DNA from: Amanita rubescens | Taxonomy: Eukaryota > Basidiomycota > Agaricomycetes > Agaricales > Amanitaceae | Assembly (NCBI GenBank): GCA_015039365.1 | Contig: WION01000308.1 | Coordinates: forward strand, 1-61,408 | Direction of reading: 5' to 3' | DNA length: 61,408 nt | Shown here: one piece after another, positions 33,070 through 43,920 of the stretch | How positions within the stretch are numbered: the stretch's first letter is position 1 | How the letters are laid out: each line of letters begins with the position of its first letter | Notes under the pieces: model-generated | What the model was told of the DNA's origin: nothing | The model's database searches: none | Seen by the model: the letters and a program-made list of their open reading frames with translations, nothing else | Position numbers and translations under genes: made by a program

Positions 33070-33480
33070 ATGACCCTGCCGATTTTTCTTCGGGGCACAA
33101 CTGGGGTTCTTGTAGACGGCTTGGAAGTTGAGTACACTCATGATGGTTTCTTCTGTTGTCTCTCATCCTATCTCCAGTTACCGTGATATGTATCGTGATT
33201 TCGATTCGGAATGAGACTAACCCAAATATACCGTTATAGTTGCAGAGGACAATGGAGCGATAGAAACGGCCGAACTCGTCTTTATGGCAACTGCTTCAAT
33301 CTGGTGCGATCACCGCCGGAGCTCCGTCTATTTCCGCGTTCTAACGGCGTATTGTATCACAGGTTTCAAGCGATCCTCCTGTGATATCAGTGTCCTGTAC
33401 AAACTACGGGCTGCTGCCGGCGAAGGTGGTATTCGACAAACGGGACCAAAGCCTGAGCCGCTCTACAGGTATGTGTAGGA
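33070..33480. other. No gene recognised
   Basis: A 64-codon frame (about 33284-33478) ends in TGPKPEPLYRYV and may be a fragment of an unidentified gene. Nothing else is supported. Confidence 0.3.
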
Positions 33481-34120
33481 CAGCAATCGGAAAGGATGGG
33501 ACGTCGTTGTGGGTTTGCGATGTTCCACCGTAAAGAAAGGTTGGTTTGGCACTTCAGTGCGGAGCATCGGCAGCTTCATAGGCGTTGATAGCTGATGAAT
33601 CCCGTTTCGGTATTAAAGAGATATACGTGTGGCGCCCGTTACCGTGAAAGATTCTTGCTCGTATCTCCTCTTCTCATACTACTCGGGACAATAAGAGAGA
33701 CAATTATCCAGTTTACCTGGGTGCCACTATAACTTATCCGGAGGGAAGAAGGCCGCACAGACTCCGACGCGAACATAAAATGACTTCGTGCAGGATTTAA
33801 AATTACAGAACTGAGCCAAAGGTGTATTAACTACGCCACAGCAGCTCTTCAACCTTTAACTCTGCATGCGACTCAGTGTCTACTACCTTCAAATGAAGAC
33901 TTACCCAATGCAGCTTTTGCTATTTTCTCCTGAGATGAGATTGCAGGGAGGATGGCAATGGGTCGGGAATAGCGGCAAGCAACTATCAAGACACTACTGT
34001 CCTTGCTATGCCTCCACTTGGACTGAGTAGGAAGAGCAGTAAAAGCGTGCTGCGTCACGAAGATAGTTATTAGTCGCCGAGAATCTCATATTTTTGGAAG
34101 ACGGTAGGTAGGCGGGTTCT
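33481..34120 (+). pseudogene. Decayed module, unit D (DUF4139 tail and secreted-protein relic)
   Basis: About 33481-33600 matches the last codons of the DUF4139 genes (GGGTTTGCGATGTTCCACCG, then GGTTGGTTTGGCACTTCAG) with stops. The shared intergenic stretch then follows. A ruined minus-strand copy of the small secreted protein lies at about 33900-34120: its ATG context survives as AATCTCATATTTTTGGAAG, but the cysteine frame is lost. Confidence 0.65.
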
Positions 34121-34736
34121 ACTAATCAGAGCTACCGTTTAAAGAGGTGCTGGGGAATCCGAAGCGTCTTGGGGTGTCAATATTGTCGGTTTTATTTCAT
34201 TGGAATTTGGCCTTTGGCGTTGGTCACGCTTGTTGACCACTTTGCTGGGTGGAGCTCACTTAGTCTCGCACAAGATTGGAATTCGAAAGCGGCACAATAC
34301 AAACAATTTATTCGCAGTCGCTAGCAGGCCGGGCTGGTTCCCAGAACGGCCGTATTCAGGAGCATCCTCGAGTGAGAAATGTGGCAAGCATTCCCCGCCC
34401 TCCGCTCCCTACTGGCCATTCTCCCCAGGGCTTCATTGGCAAGAACGTTTCGTGCGCGCCTGGCTAGGGTCGCGCAACTACGCGTTCTGCCTCACCGTAT
34501 CCCCACCGTACCTCATTACAAACGTGCAATGCAGTACAGTCCAATTCGCAAAGAAAAAGAAAATCCAGGTCCGAGTCCCAGTCCTTGGGTATATTGTCCG
34601 TGTCCAGCACGAGCGAGTCACTTGCAAAACAAAAAAAAGAGCGAAAGTGGAGTTAAATTGAACGTTAACGAAAGATATACAAAGTCTGAAATGTTGCTCA
34701 CCAGAAAATAAATGGAAAGAGCCAACGCCCTCGGAT
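34121..34736. other. No gene recognised
   Basis: Overlapping short frames on both strands only, with a lysine-coding A-rich run around 34545-34690. This is probably downstream DNA of the minus-strand gene that follows. Confidence 0.4.
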
Positions 34737-36208
34737 TTACCATATCTCATTCAAGTCCTCCTCAGCATTCACTTCAAAGTGGAGATCTCCATTTGGGCTC
34801 GTGACGATGATTTCCGGAATAGCAGGCATCATTTCCTCTTCTTCCGCCACCACCTCGTCTGCGGGAAGCACCTCCCCGAACCTGATCGTCCAGTTGTACC
34901 ACGAAGCATCCAGCTGAAGGTCCTTGTATGAGCCACTCGCGATAGCCTCCTGGTCATAATCGACCGCCGTCGCATTGTTTGCATACGTTGCCGATGCGAG
35001 GTCGCCGTCACTGGGGCTCGTCACGATCAGGCTTGGGATCTTCGGAATCGGAGCATTGTACTTTTCAGGCATGAGCACCTTCCACTTCAACAACGGAGCC
35101 CAGTCCTGCAAAGGGATGTCAATAATGCACTCGTCCTGAAGAACGCACCGGTTGTTTTGAACAGAATTTTCAAGCGCCCTCTGCGCAGCTCTCTTCTTGT
35201 CGCGCTTATACTTGGCAACAAAGATATGCGGGGGGCGGCCAACGGCGGTGTTAGGGAACTCGAGGGAGTAGTTAATCTCGACGTTCATTAGCTCGGATAA
35301 GGAGGTGTCCATGAGCCGTTCCTCGGGAGCGTCGAGCTTGTTTAGCATCTCGGATAGATCGAAAGTGTCATCGGCCACTTCAGCGTCATCAAAGTACTCG
35401 ACAGGGTCGATATATTCAATTCTCTCTGTCAGAGAATCGGGGACCGCGTCGAGGGTAATGTCCGCCTCGTTCATGTTACCGCGGGAGAGTCTCGCCAAAG
35501 ATCTCTTCCGTGTCACTTCGATGCTATCGTTGTGGCGCTTAGCCAATGGCGAAGAGACGTCGAAAAGGCTCTCGGTGCAAGACAGCGTGATTCCGTCCAA
35601 GTGTGTGATCCTTTTCTTCTTGGGCGTTGAGATCTTTGCTGCCGTGAGGCCAGTTTCCCAGTCCTCGTCATCAAAGTCCTATCGATATTGGTCAGGAAAA
35701 GAAATGACGAACAATAAAAAAGACAATACCATTTGCACCGAGTCCAATGCTTCGGATAGGCATGCAAGCACAGGACGAACGAAAGACTCTTTCTTTTCAT
35801 CCTGGGATTAATTGTGCTCAGAGATTCGACTTGCGCAAAACATCGAGAACACGATTACCTTTGCAATGGACCTAACGCGCTTTACGTCTCCTAGGTCAGC
35901 GCCTTTTTTGATTTTGTGCTCGTCGGCAACCATTATTTTAGCAGGCGCCGACCTAGTCGAACCCCTATGTCATATCGGTCATCACATCTCACTGCCGTCA
36001 AGAAAGGACAGACTCACCGTTTTTTAGAAAAAGGAGGAATGTTTTCCTTACCTTGAGAAGAAGCGTTAGCGCTCTTTTTAGAAGAAGGAATACGGGAAGT
36101 AAAGGTGGGGAGACGGGAAGCGGGAGAGGGGGAAGGGGAAGGGGAGGAATTTTCCAAGGCCAGCTTGGAAGCGGTGGGGAAGGTCTTTCGGGGAAGTTTG
36201 GAATACAT
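34737..36208 (-). CDS. Hypothetical protein, 436 aa
   Basis: Four exons on the minus strand join in phase: 36018-36208, 35859-35964, 35730-35801 and 34737-35678. The N-terminus (MYSKLPRKTFPTASK) is basic and Ser/Pro rich, followed by GKENIPPFSKK. The third and fourth exons carry DFDDEDWETGLTAAK and KISTPKKKRI, which suggest a nuclear protein. The C-terminal half is acidic with two similar segments (PSLIVTSPSDGDLAS and PEIIVTSPNGDLHFE) before the TAA. No enzymatic motif is visible. KEN-like and Ser-Pro motifs could mean cell-cycle regulated turnover, but this is only a hint. Splice sites and long open frames make a real gene likely. Confidence 0.65.
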
Positions 36209-36638
36209 GGTTAATGGTATGGGTGATTGGTAAATGTGTGTGTGTATGTATGCGGGGGATCAAAAGGGATATCTGAAGAGATGCGACAACGGATGCAGGT
36301 TTATATACGCCTCGACCGATTGTAAACGAAACTGACCTGTGGCTGACGCCAATAAGGGGCTCTGGCGCGGTCCTTGCCCATGGGCCCGGCCCGGGAGTGT
36401 GCCCGACTCCACCGGTTAACTTTAGGGGTTCTGTGCGTGCAGCCTTAACCAAACGTCCAGACATATAAGAATCGCTGACTTGAGTTCAATGATTGGCGAC
36501 GCACGCCAAGCGACATCGATCGTTGAGCTGGAGGACTTGACAGGAGGATGACGAGAACCGTAAGTATTTTAAGAGATGTGGCTGTGCAGCTTCGCCATTG
36601 GTTGCCGTCACCTATGTTATGCAAGCGTTATCGCACCA
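36209..36638. other. 5' region of the hypothetical gene
   Basis: It holds the upstream DNA of the 436-aa gene, GC-rich near 36360-36420, and no recognisable gene of its own. Confidence 0.4.
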
Positions 36639-37145
36639 GAAATTTCCCCGCCTCAGGCTCGTGCAGAACGATCTTTCCATTATCTTCCATCCAATTCTCT
36701 TGCCACACTGGCAACTAGCCTCAGCGCGTGCAAGACTCCTTTAAAAAATCCGCCGCCGTGTCAACGATTGAAAGTAACAATGAAGAAAAGCACGAAAAAA
36801 CATGTTCGATGTTTGTGGGGTCATCACCGTTACGAGCGACGCGTCATACTCAATCTATAAGCCATCATGTCTTGCCAGTGTCATTGTTTCGAAATACGAT
36901 GCAAGGACGCGCCATAGTCCTTCCTCTATCGAATCTAACATTAACACTTGTGAGCGAAGAATGCGTCAAGGTATACTCTACTAATGGTGGCTCAGTAGGG
37001 AGATGGAGCGGAGGATGATCCGGCAGCCAACAATGGGGTAACAGCAGTTGGGAAGGACGGCAAGCTGTCTTGGTTTGTGATGTTCCACCGCAGGGAAAGA
37101 CCAGCTTCAAGGGGAAGCAGGAGTACCTGCTGTTGATAGTTGATG
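36639..37145 (+). pseudogene. DUF4139 remnant, unit E
   Basis: Pieces align in order with exons 4 and 5 of the intact copies: CCGCCTCAGGCTCG at the exon-4 start, TTCCATCCAATTC, GTCAACGATTGAAAGT, then GAAATACGATGCA, and finally GGTGGCTCAGTAGGGAG and GGCAAGCTGTCTTGG near the 3' end. Large internal losses and stops make it non-functional. The secreted-protein gene just downstream (37484-37678) is intact. Confidence 0.7.
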
Positions 37146-37483
37146 TGCTCGTTTTCGGTCGCTAAGCTGTTTGATGTGGATGAAGAGATAGCAATTCAAG
37201 ACGGCACTTGTTTTCGTAAAAGGTTCCTGCTTGTATCTCTTCTTTTCATACTCGGGGCAACGAGGGAGACAATCATCTGGTTTACTTTGGTGGCACTATG
37301 ACTTATTATGACAGAAGAGAGCACAGACGACGTGTTGAACGTCATTGAACGATTTCACAATTTAAAATTACAGAATCAAGACAGGACTACAGAACAGCTT
37401 CCAACTTTCAATTCTGCGCGAAACCCTTCAAGTAAGTTTATTGTCTACCACCGCCAACTAAAGACTCACCCAACGCCAACACT

Positions 37484-37678
37484 TTAAGTGCAACACTTGC
37501 TACACTCTCCTAGAATGAGCTTCAAAGGGCAAACATTAGGAAGTGGCGGCGCGGGCCAGCAACCAGGAAGGCAATACTCTTCTCCCAAGGTCACGACTTG
37601 GGGGTAATAGCCAGGGACAGCAAAGGCTGGCACCGATGCACAGACGATGGCCATGAGGACGGTCGCTGAGAATTTCAT
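37484..37678 (-). CDS. Small cysteine-rich secreted protein, copy 3 (64 aa, one repeat)
   Basis: Minus strand, ATG at 37678 and TAA at 37484. It has the same length as copy 1, with small changes such as LMAIVCASVP in the signal peptide and PLKLILGECSKCCT at the end. All six cysteines are kept. The TATA box (37807-37816) and 5'UTR intron sites are conserved, although the linked DUF4139 gene has decayed. This suggests the secreted protein is kept by itself. Function unknown. Confidence 0.75.
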   Translation of the reverse strand: MKFSATVLMAIVCASVPAFAVPGYYPQVVTLGEEYCLPGCWPAPPLPNVCPLKLILGECSKCCT

Positions 37679-38439
37679 ATTGTTGGAAAGTTGTAGGTAG
37701 CCTGCGGGGCAAGTTCTAATCAAAACTGACGACTCGAGATGGGCAGGAAACTCACTGATGACAGAAGTGCAGAGGAACCTGGAGTCTTGGGTATCGACAT
37801 TGAGAGCTTTTATATCATTGGAACGCCCATGATCCAGGTCACTTATGGCAGGATGACGAGCGAGAGTATTTCGGGAACCGAGCACTCGATTATTCGGAAC
37901 TACCAAGCTGAACATGAAATCAACGTAATGCGAATGCACCTGTATGTCACTGGCCGCAGCGGCTCCGTTGTCTATTCCTTTCCTGAGCATGTAGGAAGCC
38001 GAACAGAAACCAAAAAAATACCATGGAATACATTCTGAACGCGATCATGAGATGTCACCGGTTTTACGACTATACCTTTTTAGCAGATTAACGTCCATGC
38101 AGCACGTTAAAACATCCCGTAGCGTGGAAGTGGTAGTACGGTTCGCTCGGAGGAACGTTCGCGCGCGCTCTAGAGCCACTTTATGCTTCAAACGGTTTTT
38201 GTCATTTTTATATTCATTGAAAGTATACTTGGATGAAGATGGATACATAGAATGTCATAACCCAGCCGAAGGTCTCCGGTGCAATGGTATATATTGACCC
38301 ATGCACTTACCAATCCCCTATCGATCGAAGCATCAGGTTTCAGTTGAGAATGAGCAATTAGCAACGTACAAGCGTCATTTGCGTGAGCTCGAATATAAAC
38401 GCATCGTATGCCGCAGGGCCCAAGAAATTACGACGCTGC
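37679..38439. other. Promoter and spacer of unit E
   Basis: This is the same sequence as 16655-17330 with substitutions and small indels. No extra gene is seen. Confidence 0.5.
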
Positions 38440-38704
38440 GGGTAGTTACCCCAGCGAGGAAACCCCCGCGTCCACTCGCAAGCTGTCCGCCAGGACCCCT
38501 CCTCCGATCGCATTAAGTGTGTCAACTGCCTTGGGCCCCATCCCGCTATCTCCCGGGATTGCCCCTTTTTCGTCTCTAGATTTGATGAAATAGCGCTTGC
38601 TCACCTGCAAGCTGAACGCCTCAAACGGGTCCGCCAGGCTCGCTCTAGGCGCACAGAAAAGAAAGTCAACGCGAAATTCGCCGCCCGTTATGATGACCTG
38701 GATT
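38440..38704 (+). mobile_element. Non-LTR retrotransposon ORF1 remnant with zinc knuckle
   Basis: One frame reads CVNCLGPHPAISRDCPFF, a C-X2-C-X3-H-X6-C knuckle of the kind seen in ORF1 of LINE-type elements. RFDEIALAHLQAERLKR and a basic tail (VRQARSRRTEKK) follow, ending with TAG at about 38702-38704. Upstream the frame is closed by a TAG near 38448. No reverse transcriptase is present, so this is a fragment. It interrupts the unit E spacer. Confidence 0.55.
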
Positions 38705-40539
38705 AGCCCGGGTCCCTCTTCCTTTCAAGGCCCAATGCTCCTCCCTCTTTATGTATGGTTGGACCAAGCGATCACTATGTGCGGTTGCCCTATGCGCCGA
38801 CGTCGAGTTCAGTTTGAGTATTTACTTACAGGTTCTTTTCCTTACCTCTTCCGAACGGAAGGTTTTTTCCCAGAGCAACTGTGTAGTGTACTTGGCAATA
38901 CACGCTGTCCTTCCCCGCAAGGGGCGGGATATCCTTAAAATAAATAAAAAAAGAGGAAACCCCCGGTCCACCGTGCCTGGCACCCTCCGACTTCGCAATC
39001 GCACCATTTCCGAACCAAGCGCCTGCACTTGGCCAGCCGCGCCCAACTTCTAGGGGAGTGGTGCGGGGCCTTATCGTTAGCACCGTACTCGTCTCGAGGC
39101 AGTCGGGATGCAGACTATCTGGTCTGTGGTGTGAGTTTATTACCTTGCTCAGGCTTGACAAGCCTTCTATTATTGTTTGGATAGGCTTGCCAGCCACTTC
39201 AAGTTCAACTTGTCCTCCGATCTGATCGACGGTCCTCCGAGTCAGAGCCGTTTTCTGTTACTAGCACTGTTCTTCCGTGCACTAGACGTGTCGATGCCCG
39301 CTGTAGAATCGGCATCACGCTCTGTCTTTGTGCTGCTTTCGCCGTCGTCGACCGCCGTTCAATGCCACGGCCTGCTGGAACCCTTTGATACAGCACGTTA
39401 TGTCGAACCAGAGGTCGTACCGTCTACCATACGGCGCTTTGGTCGAGGTTCATTTTAATCTTATACTGGACGGCTTCGCGTCGCATAGTGTGATAAATCG
39501 GACAAGAGAAACAGACAAAAACAAATGTACTATGTCCGATCTCTATCTCCACCCAAGTTCGTGCCAGTCCTGGCGGCCATTCCCCACTCGAGTAATGGCA
39601 AAGCTACATCTGCCAGTTCTTCAATGGTGCAACGATGCCTGGCTCACGTAAATATAGCCATATTACGGTTTACCCAAACCTCACCCTCACTTTGTCCCCG
39701 CTTTCCACTGCCTCCTACGACCACTGCTCACGAACTTCATAAAAAAGCTCTTCTCGACCGACTTGGCCAACTACGATGCCCAGGATCATGCTAGTGACGA
39801 TAAGCCCTTGTTCTGTCGGTTCCGGCCGAGATGTCAGAAAACCAGGCCGAATCGAACTTCGGTATCGCTATCAGAATCATCCTGCGAGTCGTGTATTGAC
39901 ACCTTAGTTTGCCCAAAAGGTATAAGTGAACACGTACATCCGGTGACCACTGACATAACAGTATGTGCATCACGGTGATTACACGTTGCGCCGACATCCG
40001 GTCCTTTGTTAACGAGTCACGATCACACCGACATCTTCACCCTCATCTTCTGTCATTCATAGACGTGGCAAATTTTCACGTTATATCGTCTAACCAGGTA
40101 AGGTGCTACGCTCATCGTGGCATGATAATTCGATAGATAACATGCATGGAGAAAGCGGGGGAAGTACACTTGTAGTTTCAAACACCGCCATCTCCAACCC
40201 CATCTTCATTCAGTCAACGACGTGGCAAATTTTCACATTATATCGCCTAACCGAGCAAGCTGCTATGGGCCGTTACGGTACTAACGATAAAAAGATAGAT
40301 AACATGTATGAGGTAAGCATGGGAAGTGCTATGATGCTACAAGTTGTCACGCTCGAACCCCAATTGAATATGCTCTATTCAGCCCGTGACTTACTTCTGC
40401 GTATCGATTGCTTCGGGAACGAGAGCAGCCAACAGGATGGCCGCCCAGGCCGGCTCTGGCAATAAACTGGACCAAACGTTCACGAGGAACCTCCTCATCG
40501 TGCATCATGCGTCTTGGGCAATGAGGGATGCATACACAG
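38705..40539. other. Mosaic of repeat pieces
   Basis: No intact gene is seen. Around 39010-39050 and 39660-39905 there are pieces of the secreted-type gene seen at 17700-18315, in the opposite orientation (for example SLSESSCESCIDTLVCPK). Around 40080-40310 two near-copies of a block (TTCACGTTATATCG, GGCATGATAATT) also occur at 32200-32260. Confidence 0.45.
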
Positions 40540-41180
40540 CACCAGAATACAGAATGTGATTGTAGTCCCTTCAACAATGCAGCATGCGATGCGTGTATAT
40601 TCGAGCTCTGTCGTTCAGGCACATAACGCTCGTACGTTGCTAGTCGCTCATACTCGACTGAAACCTGAAGCTTCTGCGATAGGGCATTGGTAAGTGCACG
40701 AGTTAACATTTACAATTGCACCGGAGACCTTCGGCCGCGCTACGACATTCTATGTATCCATCTTCGTCTAAGTATATACTGATTTAATGAATATAGAAAT
40801 GATATAAACCGTTTGAAGTACAAAGTGGTTCTAGAGCGCGCGCGAACATTTCCCCGAGCGAACCATTCTACCACTTCCACCCTAGCAGTCGGGACTTATT
40901 CGACGTGTTGACGTGCGGCATGGACGTTATTTAATTTGCCAAAAAGGTATAGTCGTGAAACCAGAGACACCTCATGACCACTTATGTTAACGTTCAAAAT
41001 ATATTCCATGATGTCTTTTCTGGCTTCTGTTCGGCTACCTACATGCTAAGGAATGGTATAGGACATAGCAGTACGTTCTGATTTCATGTAGTTCCAAGTG
41101 GCGATAATCGAGTGTTCGGTTCCCGAAATACGCTCTATCATCATCCTGCCATAAATGACCAGGATCATAGGCATTCCAAT

Positions 41181-41294
41181 GATATAAAAGCTCTCAATGT
41201 CGACAGCCAAGACCGCAGGTTCCTCTGTACTTTGTCATCAGTGAGTTTCCTGCTCATGTCGAGTCGTCAATTTTGCTTAGTACTCTCCCCGTAG
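41181..41294 (+). promoter_or_regulatory. TATA box and 5'UTR intron of secreted-protein copy 4
   Basis: GATATAAAAG (41181-41190) is followed by a GTGAGT...CCGTAG intron of 54 bp (41241-41294) and then the ATG at 41318. Length and position are the same as in copy 1. Confidence 0.55.
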
Positions 41295-41317
41295 GCTACC
41301 TACAACTCTCTAACAAT

Positions 41318-41608
41318 ATGAAATTCTCAGCGACCATCCTCATGGCCATCGTCTGCACATCGGCGCCAGCCTTTGCTCTCCCTGGGTACTACCCCCAAGT
41401 CGTGAACTTGGGAGAAGGTGCCCACCTTGGTCGTTACCCCCAGGTGGTGGGCTTGGGAGAAGGTGCTCGCTCTAGCCATTACCCTCAAGTGGTGACCTTG
41501 GGAGAAGAATTCTGCCTGCCTGGTTGCTGGCCTGCGCCGCCGCTTCCTAATGTTTGCCCAGCCCCTATGAGGCTCGTTATAGGAGAATGTAGCAAGTGCT
41601 GCACGTAA
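41318..41608 (+). CDS. Small cysteine-rich secreted protein, copy 4 (96 aa, three repeats)
   Basis: ATG 41318 to TAA 41606-41608. The signal peptide (MKFSATILMAIVCTSAPAFA) is followed by three tandem units of about 15 residues: GYYPQVVNLGEGAHLG, RYPQVVGLGEGARSS and HYPQVVTLGEEF. Then come the Pro/Trp segment and the six-cysteine tail (FCLPGC, NVC, GECSKCCT). This is the longest of the four copies. It is inverted relative to the others and has no DUF4139 partner. The repeat units differ by several residues, so the array is not a sequencing artefact. Function unknown. The family has the features of secreted effectors or antimicrobial peptides, but that is inference from size and cysteines only. 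Confidence 0.8.
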   Translation: MKFSATILMAIVCTSAPAFALPGYYPQVVNLGEGAHLGRYPQVVGLGEGARSSHYPQVVTLGEEFCLPGCWPAPPLPNVCPAPMRLVIGECSKCCT

Positions 41609-42210
41609 ACCATTAGGTGAGCCTTCAGTTGAAGGTGGTGGACAATAAGCTTACTTGAAGGGTTTCACGCAGAATTGAAAGTTGAAGGGCTGTTCATATA
41701 TAAAGTCCACTGTTTGATTCTGTAATTTTAAATCCTATGATAGCGTTTGACGAAGTTCAACACGTCGTCTATGGCCTCTTCTGAGGTGGTTCACAAAGAC
41801 CAGAGCATGATGCTCGACAAGCGGCATAGGAGCGACCTGCGGTCACTTCGAGTTCGACTCCTTCCTCTCACATTTAATTCAGCTGTCCCCATGATGCGAT
41901 CAAAAATTTCATCTGCTATACTCTTAACATTAGCGAATATGTGGACAATCCTAGGACCCATTGTTTTATTTATGTAGCACGTTTGATCAGACTCGCGAAC
42001 AGAAAGCAAAAGGTAAAGTTCGTGAATAGGCATTCCAAGAACATAGGCGCAAACCTTCAAAGCTTCAATGCCGGCACCTCTTTTTCTCATACATTATCAC
42101 TCTCGCCGCCTCATTGCATTATTATAAGACCTCCTCTCGTAAGATTCCAGTCCTATTTAATCTAATTTTGCTCCACCTTTCTCGTCTCGTTGTTAGTGTA
42201 GCCGGTCGAA
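41609..42210. other. Intergenic, no gene recognised
   Basis: The first about 160 bp belong to the inverted module. The rest shows no supported frame. Confidence 0.45.
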
Positions 42211-43332
42211 TTAATTTGAGTGATCCGACAGTAGCCCTTTAGGTGGTTCTTTGTATTGTGCTTCGAATTTCTCCATTATCCTGGACATGCATGCCTTCAA
42301 CTTGCTATCCACGTCAGGACCGCCGCCCGGGTGAAGAAAGTGACACATGTCCTGAGCAGTCACTAACATATGGCGATCCTTTTCGATCCGAATTAGACAA
42401 TGATGGGTACAGCTTTGTATGATGACTTACGTCGAATTCCTTACATGTGGCACAGTCCTTAGTCCGGGGATTCGTGTGCGCAAACAGAAATGGTTTCCCG
42501 TTTGGAGGCACGTCGTGTTTTCGTATTTCCCGTCTTCTGCACCTGTCCATGCATACCACACAGTCGGCAGTAAATTTGGGAGGCTTATACCCCTTTTCGA
42601 AAATGCAATCATAGTGGCAGAAATGCGTAATGTAAGAACCTAGATCAACCTACGTTGATCTAGATCAGACACCGGTCGGGAAATAATTCTAGTGGCTTAC
42701 TTTGTGAGACGTAGCCTGGACGCCTGTATTGCGAATGGCGCCCTGAGCCCCGTGGGATTGGCCAGGACGATTGTAGCGTTCCAGTAGATCTTTTATGCAC
42801 TCCTGGACATAGTTGTCCGGAAGCGGGTGATCACTCTTCTGGTTCTGATGATTAAAGTTGCAAATGACCTTGGCAGTGACCATCTTATGATCTGGCTTCG
42901 GGCAGACTTAGACAACAGCGAAAAGATATGTTCATATAGTGACTTACGTCGAAATCCTCACACTTGTCGCACTTCTCAGTCGTGTGCGCTAACGCAGATT
43001 GGACTGTCGCATCATAATTACGGTATTTTTGCTTTGCATTCTCTATGCACACTTTCATGCATTCAAAACACCGAGACGATTTGGGGTCGACATTAGTGGC
43101 AGTGAAAAGGCAACGATAATGGCAGGAATGTTTAACATAGGTAACCACATCGATGGTTTGCTTTTTTGGTCCGGGTCAGATGCAAGCTAGGAGCACAACT
43201 TCAGTGACTCACCATGATATCGTCGCGTATAGAACTGATTTCTTGGGAGCTGCCCGGTTCCGTGGCTCGGACGGTGGTGAAGGTACATACTAGTAATAGA
43301 AAGTGGATGGCGCCGAAGAGTATGTGCTGCAT
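42211..43332 (-). CDS. Secreted protein with a duplicated cysteine-rich module (291 aa)
   Basis: Five phase-0 exons on the minus strand (43213-43332, 42948-43160, 42701-42883, 42431-42649, 42211-42351) give 291 residues. Exon 1 is a signal peptide (MQHILFGAIHFLLLVCTF...VRA) plus a linker. Exons 2+3 and 4+5 encode two copies of one module. Each module has a CHYxC motif (SCHYRCLF; FCHYDCIF), then CxxCMxxC (CFECMKVC; CVVCMDRC), CxxCxxFD at the exon end (CDKCEDFD; CATCKEFD), and a partner exon with CxFxH (ICNFNH; MCHFLH) and a later cysteine (ECIKDLL; ACMSRIM). I recognise no known domain. The spacing could give disulfides or metal sites. A real gene is very likely because all introns join in phase. 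Confidence 0.75.
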
Positions 43333-43920
43333 TGTTGAGCTATGAAATATTTACCCCAAAGACACAGACTCTAGGGGGTGGTGGTGGAAACGATAACACA
43401 GGATCCGAACTTAACAACGACGGTCGTCGAAGGAGTTCGGGTATCTAGGTCAAGCATGATGCATCATGCTTCGGACTCGGAGCACTGGCAGTAAGGAGCA
43501 GTTCGTGCAACGTGGTCAGTCGCTCCTCTACAACTGAAGCTTGATGCATTTTTCATCTATTGGGGACACTTGTCAGGTCAAGTTTGTACATGTAATAGCG
43601 TGTCGAAAACTGAGCCGGATAAGATAATCTACTGAGATTAATCGAAGGAGTTCCTTGTTTATTATGTGTTTATAACATGATCCATCTATCCATATGCGCA
43701 AGGCCAGCTTATATATATAAGTAGTAGTACTAGCTACAAATTGTGAGGAAGTTACCGTAGTGTTGAGTGATATAGTATCATTATATTAGTGTGACTTAGC
43801 TTATATTTAGATTATATGCGGGTTGAACCAAAGCGATGATGTCAGAGCAATAGCAAGGGCAATGGCATGTACATATGAACACATGGACAAGGGTTGGTGC
43901 AGATTGACGCAGGTTGCAGA
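43333..43920. other. Intergenic, no gene recognised
   Basis: It contains an AT-rich run (TATATATAAGTAGTAGTAC, near 43711) between two minus-strand genes. No frame is supported. Confidence 0.45.

Larger units (their letters stand above)
36639..38410 (+). repeat. Duplicated module, unit E
   Basis: The unit holds a decayed DUF4139 gene, an intact secreted-protein gene with its promoter, and a spacer that breaks off at about 38410, where a retrotransposon fragment begins. Confidence 0.7.
40540..41770 (-). repeat. Duplicated module, unit F (inverted)
   Basis: Spacer, promoter, secreted-protein gene and the downstream marker (TTCAACACGTCGTC) occur in the reverse orientation relative to units A-E. 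The DUF4139 gene that should follow is absent. Confidence 0.7.
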
